A stretch of DNA of 64,000 bases from JAWRCU01 sp033542235 (GCF_033542235.1 NZ_JAWRCU010000023.1:1-64000); one strand, 5' to 3'; counted from the stretch's first letter, positions 1 to 8,339 are shown. Made by a program: numbers and translations. The notes: generated from the letters alone by a model not told the origin.

Positions 1-30
1 GCTGGCGGACTTACCTTCTGTCTTGGTCAT
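1..30 (-). CDS. Start of a gene cut by the left edge
   Basis: An ATG at 30-28 on the minus strand opens a frame (MTKTEGKSAS) that runs off the window. An AAGGAA ribosome-binding site lies seven bases upstream, which supports a real start. Ten residues cannot identify the protein. From memory the opening resembles small DUF1801-type proteins of rhizobia, but this is only a guess. Confidence 0.4.
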   Translation of the reverse strand, partial: MTKTEGKSAS

Positions 31-167
31 GGTGGCGTTCCTTGCAGGGAATCAGGTGACGTGAACATCACCAGCCTGCCATGACCGCCCTCTCTCAGCG
101 AATTTGCAGAACTCTCAGCACACTACCTCCGACGTTTGAGAGTTGCAGTGAGTTAAATGCCAAACTC

Positions 168-222
168 CCCCTTCTCCCCCTGTGGGAGAAGGTGTCGGCG
201 CTTGCGCCGAGACGGATAAGGG
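168..222. repeat. Intergenic palindromic element (CTTCTCCC type)
   Basis: A hairpin CTTCTCCCCC / GGGAGAAGG at about 170-192 is followed by a second one, TCGGCGC / GCGCCGA, at 194-210. This double hairpin is of a kind common between genes in rhizobial chromosomes. It lies between the edge gene and the stop of the formyltransferase gene, so it follows the latter's 3' end. Confidence 0.6.
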
Positions 223-255
223 TCCTCCAGTAGGCGAGTCTGACGGCGGGTTAGC

Positions 256-1032
256 TCACCACACGCCGCGCGTCAGGCCAGTCCAGAGATACTGCCAGAC
301 AGTCGGATGATAATACTGCCGCGAAGGCCCGCTAGCCGCGACAGGTCGAAGCTTGCCTTCGAGCGCATCGCGCACGCCCGAAATGCAGATGTCGCGCGAG
401 ATCGCGGCGATGCGGTGCGTGTAGGTCATGAGGTTGTCGTCGGGCGCCGGCAGCCCGCGCGCCTGATAGAGGATCGCCCCGGTATCGACCCCCTTGTCGA
501 CCAGGTGAACCGTTCCGCCGAAATTTCCCTTGTCGCCGGCAGCAAGCGCCCAATAGCCGCAGTTCATGCCGCGATATTGCGGCGTGATGCCGGCATGGTA
601 GTTCAGGACCGGCATCTTGAGCGATGCAAGAATGGCCGGCTTGGCGATACGACAGCCGACCAACAATATCACTTTCGGACCGAGGCGTTCGACCGCCTTC
701 AGAAAGTCGTCGGAGTTGATCGAGCCGATCTCGGTCACCCGATGTTCCGGCCCGGGCTCCTCTTCCAGGCCGTTTTCCTGGACGATGCGGGCGATGCGGG
801 TGGCGAAGCGCTTCTTACCGAGCCGCACCAGCACCATGGTCCCGAACTGACCGGCGGTAGCAAACCAGCCGATCTTGCGCGCCCGGCGCTTCAGGAACAT
901 TCCGCGCGGCTCGGGCTCCTCCAGAATGACGTCGATCGGGCCGAATTCCTTGCCTAGCGCGTTGATGATGATCCACGGATACGGCCCGCCCGCCGTGACG
1001 ACGCAGATGCCTGCATGAGCCTTTGATTGCAA
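256..1032 (-). CDS. Formyltransferase-domain protein
   Basis: A 258-residue protein with the formyl-transferase N-domain fold, the family of methionyl-tRNA and GAR formyltransferases. The substrate-pocket motif NYHAGITPQYRG and the following VHLVDKGVDTGAILYQ are clear; His in NYHAG matches the catalytic His of the family. It is too short to carry the C-terminal domain of Fmt, so it probably formylates a small metabolite or sugar amine. The open frame extends upstream through a telomere-like tandem repeat coding for alternating Val-Arg, which is not credible protein. I therefore place the start at the TTG at 1032, eight bases after GAGGAG. Neighbours give no pathway clue. Confidence 0.75.
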   Translation of the reverse strand: MQSKAHAGICVVTAGGPYPWIIINALGKEFGPIDVILEEPEPRGMFLKRRARKIGWFATAGQFGTMVLVRLGKKRFATRIARIVQENGLEEEPGPEHRVTEIGSINSDDFLKAVERLGPKVILLVGCRIAKPAILASLKMPVLNYHAGITPQYRGMNCGYWALAAGDKGNFGGTVHLVDKGVDTGAILYQARGLPAPDDNLMTYTHRIAAISRDICISGVRDALEGKLRPVAASGPSRQYYHPTVWQYLWTGLTRGVW

Positions 1033-1141
1033 GGTCGAAACTCCTCGGTTCCGTTCATGCAGGCTTGTAGCAGGAGTTGGTAAATATGTTCTGGAGGTTG
1101 GGGCGGTAGCCTGTTCGGCTAATCGCTGGGCGCAGGCGCTG

Positions 1142-1220
1142 CCCCTCACCCTTACCCTAACCCTTACCCTAACCCTTACCCTTACCCTCTCCCCGTCTTT
1201 CACGGGGTGAGGGTGAGGGG
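1142..1220. repeat. CCCTTA/CCCTAA tandem array inside a CTCTCCCC palindrome
   Basis: Hexamers CCCTTA and CCCTAA alternate about seven times (about 1149-1186), followed by a hairpin CTCTCCCCGT / ACGGGG and GTGAGGGTGAGGGG. It is an expanded version of the CCCTCACCCT...CTCTCCCC family found at 13287 and 36591. It lies between the 3' end of cueR and the start of the formyltransferase gene. Confidence 0.75.
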
Positions 1221-1295
1221 CGGCGCAAACCTCAAAGCAGAAGCCACCGAGCGGCGTTCAAGCAATTTCGGTGCAAGATTGCTGCTCCGATTTCT

Positions 1296-1694
1296 TCACT
1301 GAACCGGATCGCTACCCGACAGCTCGTCGAGGATCGGGCAGTCCGGCCGTTCGTCACCGTGGCAGGCATGGACGAGGTGCCGCAGCGTCTTCTGCAGGCT
1401 CACCAGCTCGGCGATCTTGCGGTCGATCTCGATGAGCTTGGCCTCGGCGACCGCCTTCACGTCGGCGCTCTCGCGCCGCTTGTCGGCGTAGAGCGAGAGC
1501 AGCTGCCGACATTCCTCGACCGAGAAGCCGAGGCCGCGGGCCCGCTGCAGGAAACGCAACCGGTGCACGTCCTCGCTGGAATAGTCGCGGTAGCCGTTCT
1601 CGCCGCGCGCCGGCTTCACGAGGCGGATATCCTCATAGTAGCGGATCGTCTTGGCCGGCAAGCCGGAGCGTTCAGCCGCATCGCCGATGTTCAT
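1296..1694 (-). CDS. cueR: Copper-responsive MerR-family regulator CueR
   Basis: 132 residues, the normal size for CueR. The N-terminal winged helix (MNIGDAAERSGLPAKTIRYY) is a textbook MerR DNA-binding domain, followed by a dimerisation helix. The C-terminal loop CHGDERPDC has two Cys spaced as in CueR, where they bind Cu(I) or Ag(I) in two-coordinate form. It sits 11 bases after copA on the same strand and is probably co-transcribed with it. Two matching operators lie in front of copA and of the DUF305 gene. GAGGAAG precedes the ATG. By family, it activates by twisting promoters with 19-bp spacers. Confidence 0.93.
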   Translation of the reverse strand: MNIGDAAERSGLPAKTIRYYEDIRLVKPARGENGYRDYSSEDVHRLRFLQRARGLGFSVEECRQLLSLYADKRRESADVKAVAEAKLIEIDRKIAELVSLQKTLRHLVHACHGDERPDCPILDELSGSDPVQ

Positions 1695-1705
1695 CGTCTT
1701 CCTCG

Positions 1706-4228
1706 CTATAGTTTGATGCTTCTCAGCCTGAGCGCGTTGCCGATCACCGAGACCGATGAGAGGCTCATTGCCGCGGCGGCGATCATCGGCGACAGCAACG
1801 TGCCGAACACCGGATACAGGATGCCGGCCGCGACCGGAACGCCGAGCGCATTGTAGACGAAGGCGAAGAACAGGTTCTGCCTGATGTTGCGAAGCGTTGC
1901 CTCGGCGAGCGAGCGCGCTCTAACGATCCCGTTGAGGTCGCCTTTGACCAGCGTGATACCGGCGCTCTCCATGGCAACGTCGGCGCCGGTGCCCATGGCG
2001 ATGCCGACATCGGCCGCGGCAAGCGCCGGCGCGTCGTTCACGCCGTCGCCAGCCATTGCCACCTTCGCGCCACGGGCGTGCAGCTCGTCGATCAGCAGCT
2101 TCTTGCCTTCCGGGAGCACGCCGGCGCGGATCTCGTCGATGCCGAGCTTCGCGGCGACTGCACGTGCGGTACGCTCATTGTCGCCCGTCGCCATGATGAT
2201 CTTCAGGCCGCGCCCGTGGAGCGCCCGGATCGCTTCGGCTGTCGTCGCCTTGATCGGGTCGGCAACCGCCACGATGCCGGCGAGCTTCTCGTCCGCGGCG
2301 ACGAACATGGCCGTCTTCCCGTGGGCGCGGAGGTCGGCAGCCTGGTTCCCAATCGGCCTGATGTCGATGCCGAGATCGGCCATCAGCGCCTCGTTGCCGA
2401 TCGCGACGTTTCGGTCGCCCAACTGTCCGGAAACACCCTTGCCGGTCACGGATGCGAAGTTCCTTGCCTCGCCGATCCTTATGCCGCGATCCCGTGCGCC
2501 TTCGACGATCGCCTCGGCGAGCGGGTGCTCCGAAGCCTTTTCGAGGGCAGCAGCGAGAGCGAGAACCTCGTCCTCGGCGAAGCCTTCGGCTGCCGCCACG
2601 TCGGTGAGCTTCGGCTTGCCTTCGGTGAGCGTGCCGGTCTTGTCGACGATGAGCGTATCAACCGCGGCGAAACGCTCCAGTGCCTCGGCATTCTTGACCA
2701 GCACGCCGGCATGCGCGCCGCGGCCCGTTGCCGTCATGATCGACATCGGCGTGGCAAGCCCCAGCGCACAGGGGCAGGCGATGATCAGCACCGAGACCGC
2801 CGCGACAATGGCATAGACCATGCTCGGTTGAGGCCCGAGCAGCGACCAGACGACGAACGCTACGATGGCGACCAGCACCACCGCCGGCACGAACCAGGCT
2901 GAGACACGGTCAGCCAGACCCTGGATCGGGGCGCGGCTGCGCTGCGCCTTGGCGACCATCTCGACGATATTGGCGAGCATCGTCTCCGATCCGACCTTCT
3001 CGGCCTGCATGACCAGCGAGCCGTTCTTGTTGATCGTGCCGCCGATCAGGGCATCGCCTGCAGCCTTCTCCACCGGTACGGGCTCGCCCGTGATCATGGC
3101 TTCGTCGACTGAGGAACGGCCTTCCAGCACCGTGCCATCCACTGGAACGCTATCGCCGGGCCGTATGCGCAAGCGGTCGCCGGAATGGACCTCGTCGAGC
3201 GGCACGTCGGTTTCCGTCCCATCGGCCGCGATCCGCCGCGCCGTCTTCGGCGCGAGATCGAGAAGGGCTCGGATGGCCGAGCCGGTCCGTTCGCGGGCCT
3301 TGAGCTCCAGCACCTGGCCGAGAAAGACCAGCGCGACGATTACGCTCGCCGCTTCGAAATAGACCGGCACCGTGCCGCCATGGCCGCGGAACTGATGCGG
3401 GAAGATTTCAGGAAACAGCGTCGCAACAAGGCTGTAGACATAGGCCGTGCCGACGCCGATCGAGATCAGCGTCCACATATTGGGGCTGCGGTTGAGGATC
3501 GATTCCCAGCCACGATGGAAGAACGGGATTGCTGCCCACAGCACGACCGGCGAGGCGAGCACCAGCTCGACCCAGATGGCAGCGCGCTCGCCGATCCATT
3601 CGCGGACCGGCAGGCCGAGCATCGGCCCCATCGTGACCACCAGCAGCGGGATCGACAGTACTGCGCTCACCCAGAAGCGCCTGACGAAGTCGACCAACTC
3701 GGGGTTCGGCCCCTCGTCGCCGGTCGGCACGCCCATGGGCTCGAGCGCCATGCCGCAGATCGGGCAGGAGCCCGGCTTGTCGCGAACGATCTCCGGATGC
3801 ATCGGGCAAGTGTAGAGCGTGCCCTTGGGCATCGGCTTCTCCGCCGGCCGCGGCCCTTCATATTTATGCGGATCGGCCTCGAATTTCGCCTTGCAGCCCG
3901 ACGAGCAGAAATAGTGCTTGTGACCCTCGTGGCGCAGGAAGTGCTCGGCCGTGGCGCGGTCCACCTTCATGCCGCAGACAGGGTCGGTGGCCGTGAGATA
4001 TGCCTCCGGCTCCGCCTCGAACTTCGTCTTGCAGCCCGCCGAGCAGAAATGAAAGGTTCGACCGGCATGCTCTCCTGTCGGCTTGCCCGCATGCGGGTCC
4101 ACAGTCATGCCGCAGACAGGATCGCGGATGACGGTGTCGTCCGAATGCGTACCGCACGCCCCATTCGCGCTGCAGCAATGATGCTCGTCGCCGCTCGAAT
4201 GGTGATGGTGATGCGCGTGCCTATCCAT
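1706..4228 (-). CDS. copA: Cu(I)-exporting P1B-type ATPase CopA with YHS domains
   Basis: About 840 residues; pumps Cu(I) out of the cytoplasm using ATP. A His-rich head (HAHHHHH) is followed by two YHS/TRASH-type metal domains (DPVCGM...FCSAGC, about 36-79; DPVCGM...FCSSGC, about 82-123), then a heavy-metal-binding domain (YTCPMHPEI...CPICGM, about 138-165), then eight membrane helices with the CPC motif IACPCALG, the phosphorylated Asp of DKTGTLT, the HP motif SEHPLAEA and the hinge GDGVNDAPAL. The usual ferredoxin-like CXXC HMA domain is absent. An upstream ATG at 4261 is open, but the CueR-type promoter would start the mRNA at about 4257, so I choose the ATG at 4228. cueR follows directly. 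Confidence 0.93.
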   Translation of the reverse strand: MDRHAHHHHHSSGDEHHCCSANGACGTHSDDTVIRDPVCGMTVDPHAGKPTGEHAGRTFHFCSAGCKTKFEAEPEAYLTATDPVCGMKVDRATAEHFLRHEGHKHYFCSSGCKAKFEADPHKYEGPRPAEKPMPKGTLYTCPMHPEIVRDKPGSCPICGMALEPMGVPTGDEGPNPELVDFVRRFWVSAVLSIPLLVVTMGPMLGLPVREWIGERAAIWVELVLASPVVLWAAIPFFHRGWESILNRSPNMWTLISIGVGTAYVYSLVATLFPEIFPHQFRGHGGTVPVYFEAASVIVALVFLGQVLELKARERTGSAIRALLDLAPKTARRIAADGTETDVPLDEVHSGDRLRIRPGDSVPVDGTVLEGRSSVDEAMITGEPVPVEKAAGDALIGGTINKNGSLVMQAEKVGSETMLANIVEMVAKAQRSRAPIQGLADRVSAWFVPAVVLVAIVAFVVWSLLGPQPSMVYAIVAAVSVLIIACPCALGLATPMSIMTATGRGAHAGVLVKNAEALERFAAVDTLIVDKTGTLTEGKPKLTDVAAAEGFAEDEVLALAAALEKASEHPLAEAIVEGARDRGIRIGEARNFASVTGKGVSGQLGDRNVAIGNEALMADLGIDIRPIGNQAADLRAHGKTAMFVAADEKLAGIVAVADPIKATTAEAIRALHGRGLKIIMATGDNERTARAVAAKLGIDEIRAGVLPEGKKLLIDELHARGAKVAMAGDGVNDAPALAAADVGIAMGTGADVAMESAGITLVKGDLNGIVRARSLAEATLRNIRQNLFFAFVYNALGVPVAAGILYPVFGTLLSPMIAAAAMSLSSVSVIGNALRLRSIKL

Positions 4229-4263
4229 GATGCCCGATCCCAGGTCCTTCTTGATTTGCATCA

Positions 4264-4294
4264 GAGATAAGGGTTCCAGTCACTGGAAGGTCAA
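4264..4294 (-). promoter_or_regulatory. CueR-type operator/promoter of copA
   Basis: Read on the minus strand: -35 TTGACC (4294-4289), a 19-bp spacer holding the dyad TTCCAGTGACTGGAA, and -10 TATCTC (4269-4264). The 19-bp spacing and CTTCCAG/CTGGAA half-sites are the hallmark of CueR-controlled promoters. The predicted transcript start falls within the upstream ATG at 4261, which fixes the copA start downstream. Confidence 0.85.
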
Positions 4295-4302
4295 GAGGGG
4301 GT

Positions 4303-4424
4303 AAGGCAATAGGGCAATAAGGCAGTAGGGCAGTAGGGCATTAGGCGAGAGAGACTTCAGAGCAGGTAAATCGCGAGAACCTTACCTATTGCCCTATTGC
4401 CTTATTGCCCTATTGCCTTGCTGG
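4303..4424. repeat. 8-bp tandem repeats as inverted arms (GGCAATAG family)
   Basis: The left arm (about 4303-4348) has five units of GGCAATAG or variants (GGCAATAA, GGCAGTAG, GGCATTAG). The right arm (about 4380-4424) has the complementary CTATTGCC units. About 30 unique bases separate them. It lies between the two divergent CueR-type promoters. The same family occurs at 22389 and 24264. Confidence 0.85.
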
Positions 4425-4445
4425 TTTATCCGCTACTGCCGCCTC

Positions 4446-4476
4446 TTGACCTTCCAGTAACTGGAACCTGCATCTT
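4446..4476 (+). promoter_or_regulatory. CueR-type operator/promoter of the DUF305 gene
   Basis: -35 TTGACC (4446-4451), a 19-bp spacer with the dyad TTCCAGTAACTGGAA, and -10 CATCTT (4471-4476). It matches the copA site in 14 of 15 dyad positions and points the opposite way, placing the DUF305 gene in the CueR regulon. Confidence 0.82.
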
Positions 4477-4550
4477 CATGCCGAGTCGGAGCGTGGGCAA
4501 GTCGCCCCAGGGATCGCCGGCTTCAGGAAATCGAAATTGAAGGATATGTC

Positions 4551-4955
4551 ATGAAGAAGATCGGTCTTGCTCTTTCAGCGGTGGTTCTGCTTTCGGCCGC
4601 GGCTTCTGCCGAAGAGGCATTGCCGGAAGCGTGTCGTGGCGGGCAGATGGGTCATATGGGGCACCAGATGCCCGGCAAAATGGATATGTCGGGCATGAAC
4701 GACATGCAGAAGGCTCTTGCCGAGGGCATGGACAAGATGAACTCGGCAATGATGCCGGGCATGATGATCGAGGACCCGGATGTTGCCTTTGTCTGCAGCA
4801 TGATTCCGCACCACCAGGGAGCGATCGACATGGCCAAGGTCGTGCGTCAGTATGGAAAGGATCCGTGGGTCAAGGAAATGGCCCAGAAGGTCATCGACGC
4901 GCAGACGCAGGAGATCGCCGACATGAAGAAGTGGCTCAGCGAGCACGCGAAGTAG
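4551..4955 (+). CDS. DUF305/CopM-family periplasmic copper protein
   Basis: 134 residues with a Sec signal peptide ending near AAASA. The mature part is rich in Met and His (GQMGHMGHQMPGKMDMSGM) and contains IPHHQGAIDMAK, the DUF305 signature. Proteins of this family (CopM-like) bind Cu(I) or Ag(I) outside the cytoplasm. The CueR-type promoter upstream and the divergent copA-cueR operon support a role in copper tolerance, probably taking up copper that CopA exports. AAGGA lies just ahead of the ATG. Confidence 0.88.
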   Translation: MKKIGLALSAVVLLSAAASAEEALPEACRGGQMGHMGHQMPGKMDMSGMNDMQKALAEGMDKMNSAMMPGMMIEDPDVAFVCSMIPHHQGAIDMAKVVRQYGKDPWVKEMAQKVIDAQTQEIADMKKWLSEHAK

Positions 4956-4959
4956 TTTG

Positions 4960-5050
4960 GTAGCGAATAGTGAGTAGCGAATAGTGAATAGTGAATAGTG
5001 AATAGTGGACGACGAATAGTTGTCTGCTATCGCTACTCGCTACTCGCTAC
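4960..5050. repeat. 7-bp tandem repeats as inverted arms (GAATAGT family)
   Basis: Left arm of units GTAGCGA and ATAGTGA (about 4960-5019) and right arm with complementary TCGCTAC units (about 5029-5050). It fills the space between two convergent genes and ends one base before the stop codon of the ABC ATPase gene. Related copies are at 41630 and 43555. Confidence 0.85.
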
Positions 5051-5051
5051 T

Positions 5052-5837
5052 TCACACGAAGGCCGCTTCGCCGCCGCTGACCGTCGACTTCACGCCGGTG
5101 ATCAGCGAGACGACCTCGTTGCCGTCGGTCTTGTCGCGGTCAACGGCGCCGACGATCCGGCCGCGCCGGAAAACCCAGATGCGGTCGACGAGATCGAAGA
5201 CCTGCCTGAGATTGTGGCTGATCAGGATGAGCGGGATGCCGCGCTGCTTCAGGCCGCGAATGATGTTCTCGACCTGAGCGGTCTCCTGAACGCCGAGCGC
5301 GGCGGTCGGCTCGTCCATGATGATGAGTTTCGAGGCGAAGCTCGCAGCACGGCTGATTGCCACGCATTGGCGCTGGCCGCCCGACATGTTGCGGATCTTG
5401 TTCTTCAGGTCCGGGATCTTGATGCCGGTCTGGCGCAACGCCTCCTGCGTGTGGGCGAGCATCTTCTTTTCGTTGAGGAAGCTGAACGGCCCGAGGTTGA
5501 AATACCGCTCCTCCCGGCCGAGGAAGAGGTTCGACGGCACGTCGAGGTCATCGGCGAGCGCCAGGTTCTGGAACACCGTTTCGATGCCGTGATTGCGCGC
5601 CTCGATCGGGTTCTTGAACTCGACGGGCTGGCCGTCGAAATAGATATTGCCCGCGGTGGGCTGCTCGACGCCGGTGATCTGGCGCACGAAAGTCGACTTG
5701 CCGGCCCCGTTGTCGCCGACCACCGCTACGTGCTCGCCGTCGCGGAGCTCGAAATCGGCGTCCTCCAGCGCATGAACGCCGCCATAGCGCTTGGTGAGCC
5801 CTTCGGTCTTCAGGATGATCTTCTGTTCGGCGGCCAT
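5052..5837 (-). CDS. Sugar ABC transporter ATPase, single domain (FrcA type)
   Basis: 261 residues with one nucleotide-binding domain: Walker A GDNGAGKS, signature MSGGQ, Walker B LIIMDEP and switch His in ISHN. Single-domain ATPases of this kind (FrcA-like) serve carbohydrate importers, in contrast to the double-domain RbsA/MglA forms. It is the last gene of the binding protein - permease - ATPase operon, 42 bases after the permease. With the MocB-like binding protein the likely cargo is an inositol-like polyol or amino-inositol (inference). Confidence 0.88.
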   Translation of the reverse strand: MAAEQKIILKTEGLTKRYGGVHALEDADFELRDGEHVAVVGDNGAGKSTFVRQITGVEQPTAGNIYFDGQPVEFKNPIEARNHGIETVFQNLALADDLDVPSNLFLGREERYFNLGPFSFLNEKKMLAHTQEALRQTGIKIPDLKNKIRNMSGGQRQCVAISRAASFASKLIIMDEPTAALGVQETAQVENIIRGLKQRGIPLILISHNLRQVFDLVDRIWVFRRGRIVGAVDRDKTDGNEVVSLITGVKSTVSGGEAAFV

Positions 5838-5879
5838 TTCGCCTCCTGCTGAACTGTCGTTTCTAAAGGGAGCATGCCC

Positions 5880-6923
5880 CTAGACCCTGCCGCGCAGCCT
5901 CTGCCTGTAGACATCGAGCACCACCGCGCCGACGATGATCACGCCCTTCAGCATCTCCTGGTAGTAGGCATCGATCCTGAGGAAGGTGAAGCCGGAGATG
6001 ATCACGCCGAAGATCAGCATGCCGAGCGTGGTGCCGACGATCGACCCACGGCCGCCCGAGAGCGACGTCCCGCCGATGACTGCCATGGCGATCGCGTCGA
6101 GCTCATACATGACGCCCATGCCGGACTGCGCGGTGAGGCCGCGCGCGGACAGGACAATGCCCGCCAGGCCTGCAAGCAGCCCGGCGATGACATAGACCAG
6201 GATCAGATGGGTCTCGACCTTGATACCGGACATGCGCGCCGCCTGCTCGTTCGAGCCGATCGCGTAGGTGTGCTTGCCGTAGACCGTGTATCTCAGGATG
6301 ACCTGGAACAGCACAGCAACCAGGATGAAGATCAGCACCGGCGTCATGCCCGCGCCGATTGCGGCGTAGGAATCGGTCGGGAAGGAGACCGGCTGGCCCT
6401 TGGTGTACCACTTCGCGATGCCGCGTGCCGTCACCATCATGCCGAGCGTGGCGATGAAGGGCGGTATCTTCGTATAGGCGATCAGCGATCCGTTGATGAG
6501 GCCGGCGAGCAGCCCGCAGCCCAACCCGACAGCGAGCGGCACGATGACCGGCATATCCGTCATGCTCGGGAAAACAGCGCGCGGATAGGTGCTCACCTGC
6601 GCGAAGCTCATGGCGATCATCGCGGTCGCCCCCACGACCGAGCCTGCCGACAGGTCGATGCCTCCCGTGATGATCACTTGCGTCATGCCGACGGCGATGA
6701 TGCCGACGACCGACACCTGCAGGATCATGATGCTCAGCCGCTCTTTGTTGAGCAGGAAGCTCTGACCCTGGAATATCCAGCCGAGGATCTCGAAAAGCAG
6801 GGCGATGACGATGAGCCCGATGAGAACATTCGCCTCGGCCGGGCGAGCGCGGCGCGCCCTCTTCTCAGCAGCAGTGTTATGTTCCGCGGAGAGTTTCTTC
6901 GCCGTCTGTGCAAGCTCTGCCAT
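5880..6923 (-). CDS. Sugar ABC transporter permease (RbsC/FrcC family)
   Basis: 347 residues and highly hydrophobic, with about ten predicted helices from FEILGWIFQG onward. It carries the BPD_transp_2 features of ribose-type permeases (GGIDLSAGSVVGATAM and GGTSLSGGRGS). It forms the inner-membrane channel for the neighbouring binding protein and ATPase. The 263 bases separating it from the binding-protein gene hold a stable hairpin at 7141-7164. Confidence 0.9.
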   Translation of the reverse strand: MAELAQTAKKLSAEHNTAAEKRARRARPAEANVLIGLIVIALLFEILGWIFQGQSFLLNKERLSIMILQVSVVGIIAVGMTQVIITGGIDLSAGSVVGATAMIAMSFAQVSTYPRAVFPSMTDMPVIVPLAVGLGCGLLAGLINGSLIAYTKIPPFIATLGMMVTARGIAKWYTKGQPVSFPTDSYAAIGAGMTPVLIFILVAVLFQVILRYTVYGKHTYAIGSNEQAARMSGIKVETHLILVYVIAGLLAGLAGIVLSARGLTAQSGMGVMYELDAIAMAVIGGTSLSGGRGSIVGTTLGMLIFGVIISGFTFLRIDAYYQEMLKGVIIVGAVVLDVYRQRLRGRV

Positions 6924-7140
6924 GTTCCTCCCCTTCGCGAGATGCGGGGTTCTTGTCGTTAGGCGTTACCCCTCCGCGGGCGTGGAATGCGTCAGGCGTA
7001 GGTTACACCCTCGCGCGACCTCGCGGCAGCGGATTCTCGAGGCCCACCGGCGCTAAAAGATGCCGGGTCAGCAGCATTGCTTTCATTCGCTTCGGTTATG
7101 ATGCTGTCGGCACAGCAGGTAGCCGGAACGACATTTACCG

Positions 7141-7164
7141 GAGGGCGGCGACGACGCCGCCCTC
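7141..7164 (-). terminator. Stable hairpin after the binding-protein gene
   Basis: A perfect 10-bp stem (GAGGGCGGCG / CGCCGCCCTC) with a 4-base loop lies 23 bases past the stop of the binding-protein gene. There is no T-run after it on the minus strand, so it is more likely a partial block or an mRNA-stabilising hairpin than a full terminator. It would allow the binding protein to be made in excess over the membrane parts, as in other ABC operons. Confidence 0.7.
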
Positions 7165-7186
7165 ACGTCGCATTGTGTCGGCCGGA

Positions 7187-8128
7187 TCAGTTCTTGGCCA
7201 TGAACTTGTCCATGTTTGCCGGCGTCACGAGCTGGAAGGGGATGTAGACCTTCTTGTCGACCTTCTCGCCCTTGACGAGCTTCAAGGCCGTGTCGACTGC
7301 ACCCTTGCCCTGGCCGGCCGCATCCTGGAACACCGTCACCTTGAGATCGCCCGCCTTCATCGCGGCGAGCGCGTCCTGCGTGGCGTCGACGCCGCCGACG
7401 ATCATCGTCTTCATGTCGGTATTGGCGGCCTTCAGCGCCTGAATCGCACCGATCGCCATCTCGTCATTGTTGGAGACCACCGCATCGAACTTGCGGCCGG
7501 CCGAGAGCCAGTTGGTCATCAGGTCGGTGCCCTGGGTGCGCTGCCAGTTGCCTGTCTGCTCCTCCACGATCTTCATGAAGGAGCATTCGGGAGTTGCGAT
7601 GACGTCATGCACGTCGGCGGTGCGCTGGCGTGCGGCCTGGTTCGAGAGCTCGCCCATCATGACGACGATGTTTGCCTCCTTCTTGCCGGCTTCCTTGAGC
7701 AGACGGCAGACTTCCTTGGTCTCGAGGGTGCCGGATTCGCGCTCGTCGGAAGCCACGAAGGCTTGCTTGTCAGGCAGGCTGTCGACGTTGACCGGCTCGC
7801 GATTGACGTAAACCAGCGGGATGCCCGCGTCGGCTGCAATCTTCGACATGGCCGCGGTTGCGTCGGTATCGACCGGGTTGACGATGATAGCGCTCACGCC
7901 CGACGCGATGAAGTTCTGGATCTGGCTCTGCTGCTTGGCGACGTCGTTCTGGGCGTCCTCGACCTGCAGGGTCACGCCGTCCAGCGTCTTGGCGTAATCG
8001 ATCATGCCGTTGCGCAGGACGGTCAGGAAATTGTCGTCGAACAGGGCCATTGAGACGCCGATGTTCTCGGCATGTGCATAGCTCGTCATCAGCGCCGAGA
8101 TCGCGATGCCCAAGAGATACTTCTTCAT
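7187..8128 (-). CDS. Periplasmic inositol/rhizopine-type substrate-binding protein (MocB-like)
   Basis: 313 residues. The start is the ATG at 8128, preceded by GGAGGAG; the frame remains open upstream but has no signal there. The signal peptide ends at AHA. The mature protein is a Peripla_BP_4 sugar binder: GVSMALFDDNFLTVLRNGM, VNPVDTDATAAM, MGELSNQAARQR and NNDEMAIGAIQALK. This combination is typical of the rhizopine/inositol clade (MocB, IntA), as far as I can recall it. The gene leads the transporter operon and lies downstream of the LacI regulator. The ligand is inferred, not shown. Confidence 0.85.
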   Translation of the reverse strand: MKKYLLGIAISALMTSYAHAENIGVSMALFDDNFLTVLRNGMIDYAKTLDGVTLQVEDAQNDVAKQQSQIQNFIASGVSAIIVNPVDTDATAAMSKIAADAGIPLVYVNREPVNVDSLPDKQAFVASDERESGTLETKEVCRLLKEAGKKEANIVVMMGELSNQAARQRTADVHDVIATPECSFMKIVEEQTGNWQRTQGTDLMTNWLSAGRKFDAVVSNNDEMAIGAIQALKAANTDMKTMIVGGVDATQDALAAMKAGDLKVTVFQDAAGQGKGAVDTALKLVKGEKVDKKVYIPFQLVTPANMDKFMAKN

Positions 8129-8339
8129 TGCACTTCTCCTCCACAATGCAGTGTCCGGTGGCACCGCCTCTTTCCGGATACCCTTGCCTGAAGCGAGGCT
8201 TTCACGCCGTTCTCGGGCCTCCTGACCCGAAGCGCCCAATTGCCGCCCGGACCCTGCCCGCCTGCCCAATGCGCGAGCTCGGCGTGATTGCTCCATTCCA
8301 GGCAGGAAATAGAACATTCATACCATTCATAGCATTACA

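Noticed and set aside
1033..1203. N-terminal extension of the formyltransferase with alternating Val-Arg
   Set aside because: It is a translation of the CCCTTA/CCCTAA array; a TTG with a good ribosome-binding site at 1032 gives the normal family start.
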